A stretch of 64,000 nt of DNA, from the NCBI RefSeq assembly GCF_001510665.1, contig NZ_LMTI01000005.1, positions 504,379-568,378 of the forward strand, given 5' to 3'. The DNA is from Bacillus sp. FJAT-27445. GTDB lineage: Bacteria > Bacillota > Bacilli > Bacillales > Cytobacillaceae. Numbering within the stretch: position 1 is the first letter of the stretch; the number at the start of each line of letters is the position of its first letter. Shown piece after piece: positions 25,950-33,761 of this stretch. A program made the position numbers and the translations under genes. The notes under the pieces were generated by a model. It made no database searches and was not told the DNA's origin. It was given only the letters and a program-made list of their open reading frames with translations.

Positions 25950-26599
25950 TCGTCGAAAAAGTGAAATTTTTAACAAATATAACGGATGAAGAGTGGGGTC
26001 ACTATGCTTTTAGCAGAGACCCTCTCAACCGTAAAATCACGGATCACCTAAAACAAGAACTGATTGAAAAAGCAATTGAATGCGGCAAGCAGCAAGCCGA
26101 TCAAGTAAGGCAGAAATATCCCGTTTATTCAGTTAAGGAAATAGCAGCCAGGATGAACACAAAAATAAGTGTGAAAGATTCATATGGCACAGAAAATTAT
26201 ATAATGTTTGCTTGTTATAACAGTCCGAACAGCATTACGTTATTTAAAGATAATATTGAACTTGTCAATAAATTGATCCAAGAACATCAGCTCGGGTCCA
26301 TGCTTAATCAAGTTGATGTGGAGGAGCTTTTAATCGCTCATGAATTGTTTCATTTTATTGAAGAGTATGATGCTGATATTTTTACAAAAAACATGAAAAT
26401 AACCCTTTGGAAACTCGGGAAATTTCAATATAAATCACGGCTGGCAGCAATTAGTGAGATTGCAGCGATGCAGTTTGCAAAAGACCTGATGTCGCTAGAC
26501 TTTAACCCATTTGTTTTTGATGTGTTAATGTTGTTTCCTCTAGATGAAGGGAAAGCAAATCAGTTATTCAATGAAATTACAACGATCACAAGGAGCTAA
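25946..26599 (+). CDS. Putative zinc metalloprotein with HEXXH motif
   Basis: A 217-aa soluble protein. LLIAHELFHFIEEYD contains HELFH (H132-E133-x-x-H136), and E171 in AISEIAAMQFAKDL is a plausible third zinc ligand, as in zincins of the ImmA/IrrE kind. There is no DNA-binding domain and no signal peptide. It overlaps the hydantoinase-like gene by four bases and precedes kdgK, so it is a component of the operon. It could be a metallo-hydrolase acting on the product of the ATPase, or a protease that matures it. I do not recognise a named family. Confidence 0.6.
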   Translation: MIVEKVKFLTNITDEEWGHYAFSRDPLNRKITDHLKQELIEKAIECGKQQADQVRQKYPVYSVKEIAARMNTKISVKDSYGTENYIMFACYNSPNSITLFKDNIELVNKLIQEHQLGSMLNQVDVEELLIAHELFHFIEEYDADIFTKNMKITLWKLGKFQYKSRLAAISEIAAMQFAKDLMSLDFNPFVFDVLMLFPLDEGKANQLFNEITTITRS

Positions 26600-26604
26600 T
26601 CTGA

Positions 26605-27546
26605 ATGAGTAAAGTACTGTTATTTGGCGAACCAATGGCGATGTTCACAGCGGAAACAGAGGGTCCGCTCGAAGAGGTCGAGTTATTCAGAAGATCACTT
26701 GCTGGTGCAGAGGTGAATGTCTGTACAGGCCTTGCCAGGCTAGGCCATGAAGTATCCTACGTAACAAAGCTTGGACAAGATCCAATGGCCCTTTATATTA
26801 AGAGTTTTTTAAAACGGGAAGGGATTGGAACTGAGTTCCTGACCTTTGACCCTATTTATAAAACAGCCACTCAATTAAAGAGCAAGGTTTCCGAAGGGGA
26901 TCCCGCCGTTGCCTATTATCGCAAGGGCTCAGCTTTTTCACATATGAGTGTGGCTGATATTGATCAAATCAATTTAGATGGCGTTGATCTTGTGCATGTA
27001 ACAGGGATTCCGCCAGCTTTATCATTAAGCTGTCGTGAAGCAACTTTCCGTTTAATCAATCGTGCCAGAGAGCATGGCATCTACATTACCTTTGACCCTA
27101 ATCTTCGCCCAAGCTTATGGGAAAGCGAAGAAGTCATGGTAAAAGTGATCAATGAACTTGCCGCTAAATCCGATTTGGTTTTGCCTGGCGTTTCCGAAGG
27201 ATTGATTTTAACAGGCACGGATGATCCTGAGAAGATTGCCGATTTTTATCAGGGACTGGGTGTCAAGGAAGTCATCATCAAGCTTGGAAGCAAAGGGGCT
27301 TACATCAGAACTCAATCCGAAAGCTTTTATCAAGAAGGCTTTAAAGTGGAAAAAGTCATCGACACAGTCGGAGCCGGAGATGGCTTTGCTGTAGGCGTCA
27401 TTACCGGCAAGTTGGAGGGACTGTCGATTCAGGATACGATTACCCGTGCGAATGCGATCGGTGCGATTCAGATCACATTTGTAAGCGATAATGAAGGCCT
27501 TCCAACGAGGGAAGAATTAGACCAATTTATTAGGAGCCATCAATAA
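26605..27546 (+). CDS. kdgK: 2-dehydro-3-deoxygluconate (KDG) kinase, PfkB family
   Basis: A 313-aa PfkB sugar kinase that would phosphorylate KDG to KDPG for the aldolase encoded earlier in the operon. Signatures are FGEPMAMFTAETEGPL, the GAEVNVCTGLARLG block, FDPNLRPSLW and DTVGAGDGFAVG with the catalytic base D259. The ATG lies 5 bp after the metalloprotein stop with GGAG overlapping it; the TAA overlaps the next ATG. Specificity for KDG is inferred from the N-terminal pattern and its partner kdgA; a different 2-keto-3-deoxy acid is possible. Confidence 0.85.
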   Translation: MSKVLLFGEPMAMFTAETEGPLEEVELFRRSLAGAEVNVCTGLARLGHEVSYVTKLGQDPMALYIKSFLKREGIGTEFLTFDPIYKTATQLKSKVSEGDPAVAYYRKGSAFSHMSVADIDQINLDGVDLVHVTGIPPALSLSCREATFRLINRAREHGIYITFDPNLRPSLWESEEVMVKVINELAAKSDLVLPGVSEGLILTGTDDPEKIADFYQGLGVKEVIIKLGSKGAYIRTQSESFYQEGFKVEKVIDTVGAGDGFAVGVITGKLEGLSIQDTITRANAIGAIQITFVSDNEGLPTREELDQFIRSHQ

Positions 27547-28169
27547 TGAAGCTTCAATTAGCGGTTGATCGGGTATCAATCGAAAAAGCGATTGAAATCA
27601 TCCGTGAAGCCGAAAAGTATATTGATATTATTGAAATCGGCACTTCGCTGGTCAAGGATTTTGGCCTTGAATCTGTCAGGCGAATCAGACAGGAATTTCC
27701 GGACAAGGTTATTTTGGCCGATATTAAAACAGTCGATGAAGCGGAATATGAATTTGAAGCCATTTATCAGGCTGGTGCCGATATTGCCACTGTTCTTGGC
27801 GCTGCATCTTTGGAAACAATCCGAATTTGTCAGAATGTCGCCCGAAAATATCAGAAGAATTACATGATTGACCTCCTTGAGACATCAGCTGAAAAGCAGC
27901 TGGAACTGAAACAATTTACAGATGGAATCCTTTGTGTGCATCTTCCGTCCGATAAAAGCACAGGTTTACAAGCTTTAATCGAAAGTACGTTAGCGCAGAT
28001 TGAGGATTTTCCAAGATTGGCTGTAGCCGGGGGAATCAAACCGGAAAATATTGCTGAAATGAAGAAGGCTAATTTTGAAATAGCAATCGTCGGCAGCAGC
28101 ATAACGAAATCCCTTGATATTCGTGAATCTGCAAAACTGTTTAAATCGTTAGTGGGGGGAGAAAAATGA
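27546..28169 (+). CDS. hxlA: 3-hexulose-6-phosphate synthase-like protein (OMP decarboxylase superfamily)
   Basis: A 207-aa TIM barrel of the OMPDC superfamily. MKLQLAVDRVSIEKA, YIDIIEIGTSLV, ILADIKTVDEAEYEFEAIY with the D-x-K-x-x-D motif, GADIATVLGA and LAVAGGIKPENI resemble HxlA more than 3-keto-L-gulonate-6-phosphate decarboxylase. HxlA condenses formaldehyde with ribulose 5-phosphate, or runs in reverse to release formaldehyde. The gene overlaps kdgK by one base and hxlB by four. In this operon the natural reaction may differ from formaldehyde fixation, so the name reflects the family. Confidence 0.75.
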   Translation: MKLQLAVDRVSIEKAIEIIREAEKYIDIIEIGTSLVKDFGLESVRRIRQEFPDKVILADIKTVDEAEYEFEAIYQAGADIATVLGAASLETIRICQNVARKYQKNYMIDLLETSAEKQLELKQFTDGILCVHLPSDKSTGLQALIESTLAQIEDFPRLAVAGGIKPENIAEMKKANFEIAIVGSSITKSLDIRESAKLFKSLVGGEK

Positions 28170-28705
28170 GCCTGCTAGATGCCATTTTAAAAGAAATAAA
28201 TGAAGTCGTTTCGAAAGTGGATGAGCAATCGTTGGAAAATGCCGCGGCGATTGTTAAGAAGGACAAAAGAATCTTTGTGGTCGGTGAGGGCCGCTCAGGG
28301 CTTATGGCAAAGGGGTTTGCGATGAGGCTCATGCATTTGGGCTACGAAGTTTATGTAGTTGGTGAAACCATCACACCAGCCATTAAAGGAAATGATGTCG
28401 TAGTTGCGGTTTCTGGCTCAGGCAAAAGTGCGAATGTCGTATCCGATGCGGAAAAAGCAAAAGAAAAAGGCGCGACAGTCCTGGCGTTTACCAGCAATTT
28501 GGAATCGGATCTGGCTCGCAGCTCGGATGTGTCTGTATTAGTGCCTGGGACCGTAAGAGGAGACCAGGGCGATAACAGAAAATCGATTCAATTGTTAAGT
28601 TCTTTGTTCGACCAAAGCGTTCACATTGTTCTTGATGGAGTATGTTTATATTTGAGCAAACGTGACGGTGTATCCAATGAAACGGCGACACGGAAGCATT
28701 GGTAA
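28166..28705 (+). CDS. hxlB: 6-phospho-3-hexuloisomerase-like SIS domain protein
   Basis: A 179-aa SIS-domain isomerase. IFVVGEGRSGLMAKGFAMRL, with MHLGYEVYVVGETITPAI, is almost the textbook PHI pattern, followed by VVAVSGSGKSANV and a C-terminal SLFDQSVHIVLDGVCLYL. PHI converts hexulose 6-phosphate to fructose 6-phosphate. The ATG overlaps the HxlA-like stop and has a GGGGGGAG box. It is the last gene before a strong terminator. Pairing with the HPS-like gene is as in Bacillus hxlAB, but the genes upstream are new company. Confidence 0.82.
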   Translation: MSLLDAILKEINEVVSKVDEQSLENAAAIVKKDKRIFVVGEGRSGLMAKGFAMRLMHLGYEVYVVGETITPAIKGNDVVVAVSGSGKSANVVSDAEKAKEKGATVLAFTSNLESDLARSSDVSVLVPGTVRGDQGDNRKSIQLLSSLFDQSVHIVLDGVCLYLSKRDGVSNETATRKHW

Positions 28706-28724
28706 ATAAAATGATACTCAATTT

Positions 28725-28763
28725 AAAAGGTCCACGCCTGGCTCGGTAAGGCGTGGACCTTTT
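28725..28763 (+). terminator. Strong terminator of the KDG operon
   Basis: AAAAGGTCCACGCCT (28725-28739) pairs perfectly with AGGCGTGGACCTTTT (28749-28763). A close relative of this hairpin is at 58213-58253. Confidence 0.9.
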
Positions 28764-28922
28764 AAATCTGCCTTTGAAAAAGATATTTGATAGATTTATT
28801 TAAAATTTATTGATTTGCGCTCCGCAAAGGAAAGTTTCCAGGAATAATCATCGCGATGACAACTTTAACGGTATGAGGAAAAGAATATTTTGAATAAGAG
28901 GAAGGCCAAATATAACTGGAAA

Positions 28923-28966
28923 AAACGAACGATTTATTTTGTTGACAATATAATGTTCGTATATTA
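28923..28966 (+). promoter_or_regulatory. Inverted PurR box pair and promoter upstream of guaC
   Basis: AAAACGAACGATT (28923-28935) and, inverted, the ACGAAC core ending at GTTCG 28956-28960 form two CGAAC boxes separated by 24 bp, close to the arrangement bound by Bacillus PurR. TTGACA (28943-28948) lies between them, so binding would block the polymerase. The -10 is weak (TATTAA near 28963). Confidence 0.6.
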
Positions 28967-29052
28967 ACCTATTAATTGTGGTTAAAGCATGGGAAACTTA
29001 TTAAAATTAATCTAATATGGTTCATTTATGAAGATTAATAGGGGGTTTATTC

Positions 29053-30036
29053 ATGGATACAGTATTTGATTATGAAGATATTCAACTTATTCCAGCAAAG
29101 TCGATCGTAAAAAGCCGTTCTGAATGCGATACATCTGTTGAGTTTGGCGGTCGGAGGTTCAGACTGCCTGTAGTTCCGGCAAATATGCAAACGATTATTG
29201 ACGAGAGCCTTGCTATCAAATTTGCAGAGAATAATTATTTCTATATCATGCATCGTTTTCAGCCAGAAAGGCGAATGAATTTTGTCAAAGAAATGAAGAC
29301 TCGTGGGCTATATGCATCAATTAGTGTTGGGGTTAAAGAAGAAGAATATAGATTTATTACCCAGTTGGCAGAGGAAAAACTAACTCCTGAATACATCACA
29401 ATCGATATTGCACACGGCCATTCCAATGCCGTCATCGAGATGGTTCAGCATATTAAAAAGCATCTTCCCAAAAGCTTTGTGATTGCAGGAAATGTCGGAA
29501 CTCCTGAGGCAGTAAGGGAGTTGGAAAACGCTGGTGCCGATGCAACTAAAGTAGGGATTGGACCAGGTAAGGTTTGTATCACGAAAATCAAAACAGGTTT
29601 CGGAACTGGCGGCTGGCAGCTTGCGGCACTAAGATGGTGTGCCAAAGCAGCAAGCAAACCGATTATCGCCGATGGCGGCATCCGAACGAATGGAGACATT
29701 GCAAAGTCTGTCCGTTTCGGCGCATCGATGGTTATGATTGGTTCCATGTTTGCCGGCCACGAAGAATCCCCGGGTGAAACCATTGAAATCGGAGGCAAGC
29801 TGTATAAAGAATATTTCGGTTCGGCTTCCGAGTTTCAAAAAGGAGAAAAAAAGAACGTCGAAGGCAAAAAGATGCATGTTGAGTATAGGGGCCCTATTAA
29901 GGACACTCTTATTGAAATGGAGCAGGATCTTCAATCGTCAATTTCGTATGCTGGAGGAAACAAACTGTCCGCAATTCGGAACGTCGATTATGTCGTTGTC
30001 AAAAATTCCATTTTTAATGGGGATAGGATCTACTAA
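29053..30036 (+). CDS. guaC: GMP reductase
   Basis: A 327-aa member of the IMPDH/GMPR family that reduces GMP to IMP with NADPH. It begins [15 protein letters not shown], has [20 protein letters not shown], the catalytic C175 in [26 protein letters not shown] and [14 protein letters not shown]. It lacks a CBS insert and has the length of Bacillus-type GuaC. The ATG follows GGGGG. It is monocistronic, with PurR-type boxes upstream and a terminator downstream. Confidence 0.95.
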   Translation: MDTVFDYEDIQLIPAKSIVKSRSECDTSVEFGGRRFRLPVVPANMQTIIDESLAIKFAENNYFYIMHRFQPERRMNFVKEMKTRGLYASISVGVKEEEYRFITQLAEEKLTPEYITIDIAHGHSNAVIEMVQHIKKHLPKSFVIAGNVGTPEAVRELENAGADATKVGIGPGKVCITKIKTGFGTGGWQLAALRWCAKAASKPIIADGGIRTNGDIAKSVRFGASMVMIGSMFAGHEESPGETIEIGGKLYKEYFGSASEFQKGEKKNVEGKKMHVEYRGPIKDTLIEMEQDLQSSISYAGGNKLSAIRNVDYVVVKNSIFNGDRIY

Positions 30037-30113
30037 GTGACAGCAACGAAAAGCAGCTGATTCTTTTAATAACGTGTTCGGTTTTTAAGTGCAAAAATTA
30101 AATTAGCACGGTA

Positions 30114-30155
30114 AGCAGCAGCCCGATTCGCAACTGAATTGGGCTGCTGCTTTTT
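30114..30155 (+). terminator. guaC terminator
   Basis: AGCAGCAGCCC (30114-30124) pairs with GGGCTGCTGCT (30141-30151), followed by T5. Confidence 0.9.
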
Positions 30156-30270
30156 GTTGTATAGCGACATGTTCATCTTTATTCAGTAAGGTGGAACCCC
30201 CTGAAACCCGAGGGCAAGAAGGCAATATCTAATTCCTGTTCTCTACTTTACAGAATTTATGAAATTATAT

Positions 30271-30299
30271 TTGACAGTACCTTCCAACCAGGCTAATAT
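30271..30299 (+). promoter_or_regulatory. Consensus sigma-A promoter
   Basis: TTGACA (30271-30276), a 17-bp spacer and TAATAT (30294-30299) lie 75 bp before the ArsR-type regulator. The rest of the 30156-30270 gap shows nothing notable. Confidence 0.75.
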
Positions 30300-30373
30300 A
30301 AGAATAAATTAACATTTAATGAATACTTAATGTTATTCCTTAAGTTTTAATTAAAGCGTGGAGGGTAGTATTG

Positions 30374-31504
30374 ATGAAAAATAAATTAAACATTGAGATT
30401 AAATTTTTATTTCACAAGCCAGCTGAGCTCATTACTGCAATGTATACCATTGCCAATTGGGAACAATTTGAGAATCAACGGATGGAACTAAAAATGCCAA
30501 GAAATGAGGAGGTTTATAAGGTATACGTTCAAATAAAAGAACGATTATCTCGTTTTTTAATCCAGGAACTTGAGTTTTTCTTTAAACTCGAAAGTGTTAC
30601 GTATCCTCTCTTTTTTATGGAATATCTCTATCTTCAGCCAACCATTGCAACGATACCTCAGCTACTAGAACATATTCATGAGGAATCTTCAGAGACTCTC
30701 CTTCACTCTATGATGGGGATTATAGAGGATCGAGAAACACGAAGTCGTCTTGTTCAAACTTTGAAGGAAACAAACGACCCGACGAACTATCAAATTATCA
30801 TCGAAGAACTTATTCAGATAAGAGAAAGTACTGGATCATCGAATTTAGATACAATGATCGAATGTTTCCAATACCCAAAAGAAGCAGCGCAACGATTCTA
30901 TATATTAGTAAGCAGGTTCTACGAGAGTGCATATGTACCTATAGAAAAACATCTTGAAGAAATCGCATTTAACGCAATCCCAAAATATGAGGAACTTTAT
31001 CATGAGGATCCAGACCATTTTTTTGAAGAGTATATAGTATCGGATATTAGCTCTTTTACTAAAGCTACGTGGATTCATGTAAGTCCGTTTTCGCAGTATA
31101 GAATTTACACTTCTTTCATGAATAATAAGTTATCTCCGAACTGGATAGTACTTGGCTCAATACTCGATCAAGCAATTCAATATCGCGAAGAACTGGAGCG
31201 GGTCGAGCAATTTTTCAAAGTATTTTCCGATAAACGTCGTCTTGAAATCATTCGAAAGTTATTCGAAAGACCATGGTACGGACAGGAGTTGGCGCAGGAT
31301 CTAAAATTAACTCCAGCTGCGATTAACTATCATATGAATTTTTTGTTTGATCTAAAAATTATTACCTCCAAAAAAGTGGATCATCGTATTTATTATTTGC
31401 TTCATCCCGAAAAATTAGAAAGACTGTTTGATTTAGCTCGAAGGAAGATTTTTCCGAGTTCATCTTCTCCATCTTCCATGGATGAGGTACTTCATCCAGA
31501 TTGA
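30374..31504 (+). CDS. ArsR-type transcriptional regulator with a long N-terminal domain
   Basis: A 376-aa protein. The C-terminal 90 residues are an ArsR-like winged helix: EQFFKVFSDKRRLEIIRKLF, GQELAQDLKLTPAAINYHMN and SKKVDHRIYYLL. The first 270 residues are helical and unlike ordinary 100-aa ArsR proteins; they may be a ligand-sensing domain. I start at ATG 30374 (GGAGGG at 30360-30365). It is 84 bp upstream of an MFS exporter, and such pairs usually mean the regulator senses the exporter's substrate. No metal-binding Cys cluster is visible. Confidence 0.75.
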   Translation: MKNKLNIEIKFLFHKPAELITAMYTIANWEQFENQRMELKMPRNEEVYKVYVQIKERLSRFLIQELEFFFKLESVTYPLFFMEYLYLQPTIATIPQLLEHIHEESSETLLHSMMGIIEDRETRSRLVQTLKETNDPTNYQIIIEELIQIRESTGSSNLDTMIECFQYPKEAAQRFYILVSRFYESAYVPIEKHLEEIAFNAIPKYEELYHEDPDHFFEEYIVSDISSFTKATWIHVSPFSQYRIYTSFMNNKLSPNWIVLGSILDQAIQYREELERVEQFFKVFSDKRRLEIIRKLFERPWYGQELAQDLKLTPAAINYHMNFLFDLKIITSKKVDHRIYYLLHPEKLERLFDLARRKIFPSSSSPSSMDEVLHPD

Positions 31505-31588
31505 AGGTTACATCTACTTTCTATCAATCTGTAGGAAATTAGATTTTTATTACTCGTTCACCTATTTTGAACTCGGGGGAGAAGAAAT

Positions 31589-32839
31589 ATGTTTTCATTT
31601 TTAAAGAGGAATCCACGGTATTTCAGGTATTGGATTGCTACATGGTTTTCCGAATTTGGGGATTGGGCTCGTAATATGACGCTAATGTTTATGGTATTAG
31701 AGTTATCCAATCATTCACCAGTTGCAGTTTCTCTTAATATGTTTTTTGAATTTGCTCCGATCTTTATTTTTGGCTCGATTGTAGGGGTGTTTGCGGATCG
31801 TTGGAATCGCAAAATGACGATGATTTTTGCAAACATCTTTAGAGTTAGTATGATCCCAATATTTATGTTAGCTCTATTATTTGAATCCCTTACTCTCATC
31901 TATTTAGGTGCATTCATGTGTGCGATTGGAACACTTTTTTATCGAGCGCCTGGCCCAGCGTTCATTATGCAGTTTGTAGCTGAAGAGGATCGGAAAACTG
32001 CAGCTAGTCTACGACAACTCACAGTGAGTATCATGATGCTTGTTGGTGCAGGAATAGGAACGACATTATATGTATGGTTAGGTGCAATTTGGTCATTAGG
32101 TTTAAATATGTTCGTGTTTTTAATTTCAGTCCTCCTCATTCTTTCCATTAAAGTTTCGGAACAAAATGAAGTGAAATCAAATCAAAAGAATTTGGGTTCC
32201 ATCTGGCTTGAAATGAGAGAAGGATTTCAATATTCATGGTCACATCCGATCGTTCGGCCGATTTTGTTTACCAATGTATTTGTGGGCTTTGGAAGCGGGC
32301 TGATCAACGTATCCTCTGTTTTTATTCTCACGGAATTTTTAGGGCTTTCTGAAAAAATGTTTGGACTATTTGTATCTCTTCAAGGTGGAGGAATGTTACT
32401 AAGTGTCTATTTGGTTAGCAAGATCAAACTATCGATGAATCGAATGGTATCCTATGGAATGATTATTGTAGGTGTAGGATTGATTGGATTAGTCATTTAC
32501 CCGAGCTTATATATAACTTCAATTTTTTTACTCCTCTTCTGCTTTGGGCAAGTTGCGTTAAACATAGGATTGGGAACTTTGATGCAAACAAAAGTAGATT
32601 ATCAGTATCAAGGACGTGCAGGTATGACGATAAATACAGTATCCATGGGCTTTATGGTCATAGCAATGTTATTTACCGGTTGGTTACATGAATTGTTTAC
32701 GATTCAACCGTTAATTATGTTAGGTGGCATCTTAATAGTTTGTGGCGGTGTACTGTGCTTTATATTATTTTTAAGGGTGATCAATTCCAAAGATGAAGTA
32801 TTGGTCACCAATGCGGTTTCGAAGCTTACGAGTGTGTAA
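31589..32839 (+). CDS. MFS transporter (exporter)
   Basis: A 416-aa, 12-helix major facilitator. The loop 2-3 motif is GVFADRWNRKMTM, with LRQLTVSIMML and GRAGMTINTVSMGFMVI later. It resembles the MFS-3/enterobactin exporter-like branch, common as drug or metabolite exporters. GGGGGAG precedes the ATG. Co-transcription with the ArsR-type regulator is likely. The substrate is unknown. Confidence 0.85.
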   Translation: MFSFLKRNPRYFRYWIATWFSEFGDWARNMTLMFMVLELSNHSPVAVSLNMFFEFAPIFIFGSIVGVFADRWNRKMTMIFANIFRVSMIPIFMLALLFESLTLIYLGAFMCAIGTLFYRAPGPAFIMQFVAEEDRKTAASLRQLTVSIMMLVGAGIGTTLYVWLGAIWSLGLNMFVFLISVLLILSIKVSEQNEVKSNQKNLGSIWLEMREGFQYSWSHPIVRPILFTNVFVGFGSGLINVSSVFILTEFLGLSEKMFGLFVSLQGGGMLLSVYLVSKIKLSMNRMVSYGMIIVGVGLIGLVIYPSLYITSIFLLLFCFGQVALNIGLGTLMQTKVDYQYQGRAGMTINTVSMGFMVIAMLFTGWLHELFTIQPLIMLGGILIVCGGVLCFILFLRVINSKDEVLVTNAVSKLTSV

Positions 32840-32919
32840 ATTGATAAGGCTTATGAAATGAGGCCAGAGGAAGGTAAGAATATGATGGGATTTATAACAA
32901 AAATGGAGGAAGTATTCGG
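32840..32919 (+). pseudogene. Fossil of a gene end shared with 36916-36940
   Basis: Directly after the MFS stop, ATTGATAAGGCTTATGA is identical to bases near 36917 that encode the last residues (IDKAYELR) of the DUF6946-like protein. Here the frame reads IDKAYEMRPEEGKN. It is probably a relic of a second gene with that C-terminal domain. The remainder (32893-32919) contains the GGAGG leader of the next gene. Confidence 0.35.
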
Positions 32920-33447
32920 ATGTTTCATAAGTTTAATTTTGACATAATTTATCGTGAACGAGATGATATCACCCCTCTGGTGGTAATGATGTGTGGTGTG
33001 GCTGGTTCTGGGAAGACTACATTCTCGAAACAATTAGAAAACGAGGGTTTTGTACGTCTTTCAATTGATGAGGAAATATGGGCTACGAAGGGTCGTTATG
33101 GGATTGATTTCCCAATTGAAAGGATTGAAGAATATAAGAAAGATGCAGAACAAAAATTGTGCAATCGGTTAATCACGTTAATTCACGATAAACAACAGGT
33201 GGTAATTGACTTTAGTTTTTGGAATCGTGTAAAAAGGGATAAATATAAACAACTTATTGAAAAGTCCGGAGGTAAATGGAAACTTATTTATTTAAAGGTT
33301 CATCCTGATGAATTGCGTGAACGGCTAAAGATACGAAATAAACGTTTTGATGCTAATGCGTTCCCAATTACAGAAGAATTATTATCCTTCTATCTGAACG
33401 GTTTTGAAACACCAGTAGGTGAGGGGGAGATTGTCGTTGAAAATTAA
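32920..33447 (+). CDS. P-loop ATPase/kinase (zeta-toxin or polynucleotide-kinase-like)
   Basis: A 175-aa AAA-type small kinase. Walker A GVAGSGKT is at 26-33, followed by SIDEEIWA with a substrate-binding Asp, VVIDFSFWNRVKRDKYKQL as the lid/DFSF region, and RERLKIRNKRFD. This pattern is common in phosphotransferases of unknown small substrate (polynucleotide kinase, chloramphenicol phosphotransferase, zeta toxin). The ATG has GGAGG at 32908-32912. A decayed copy of its leader and first codons is at 58429-58505. It slightly overlaps the downstream broken gene. Confidence 0.75.
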   Translation: MFHKFNFDIIYRERDDITPLVVMMCGVAGSGKTTFSKQLENEGFVRLSIDEEIWATKGRYGIDFPIERIEEYKKDAEQKLCNRLITLIHDKQQVVIDFSFWNRVKRDKYKQLIEKSGGKWKLIYLKVHPDELRERLKIRNKRFDANAFPITEELLSFYLNGFETPVGEGEIVVEN

Positions 33448-33720
33448 CCCTAAAACGGTCGACCAGAAAAATCTGGCTGACGTTATTGGACGTCATCTTT
33501 TGACGAAATATGGGGTAAAAATCATTGTGTGTGACAAAACGTATGATGGTTTGTTTTTACAACAGTAAAAACTGGAAGAGTGGAAGAAGAGTTTACTAAA
33601 ACTCCATCCCAACAGAGAGAATGAATACAGTTGTTGGAATACCGTGTCGAATATTTCCGGGGAAATCTCGATTAAAATTGAAGGGTTAAAATTGGTTTTA
33701 AGAAGACTTATTCAATCGGG
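33437..33720 (+). pseudogene. Broken gene downstream of the kinase
   Basis: A TTG at 33437 with GGGGGAG at 33423-33429 opens 43 codons (KINPKTVDQKNLADVIGRHL, then LLTKYGVKIIVCDK) to a TAA at 33566. The same frame continues after the stop with KLEEWKKSLLKLHPNRENEY and CWNTVSNISGEISIKIEG to about 33720, where the duplicated twin at 2719-2820 also ends. One nonsense codon thus appears to split a gene of about 95 codons. Translation of the first part as a small protein is possible. The family is unknown. Confidence 0.5.
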
Positions 33721-33756
33721 CTGTCCCAAAGTCAATTTTGACAATGGTACAGCCCC
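33718..33756 (-). terminator. Hairpin downstream of the MFS gene
   Basis: GGGCTGTCCC (33718-33727) pairs with GGTACAGCCC (33746-33755) apart from one mismatch. It is homologous to the hairpin at 2823-2862. Confidence 0.5.
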
Positions 33757-33761
33757 AGTTG

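Noticed and set aside
27546..28705. A ribulose monophosphate cycle locus
   Set aside because: Only HPS and PHI are present, with no methanol dehydrogenase, HxlR or pentose phosphate genes; the context is sugar-acid catabolism.
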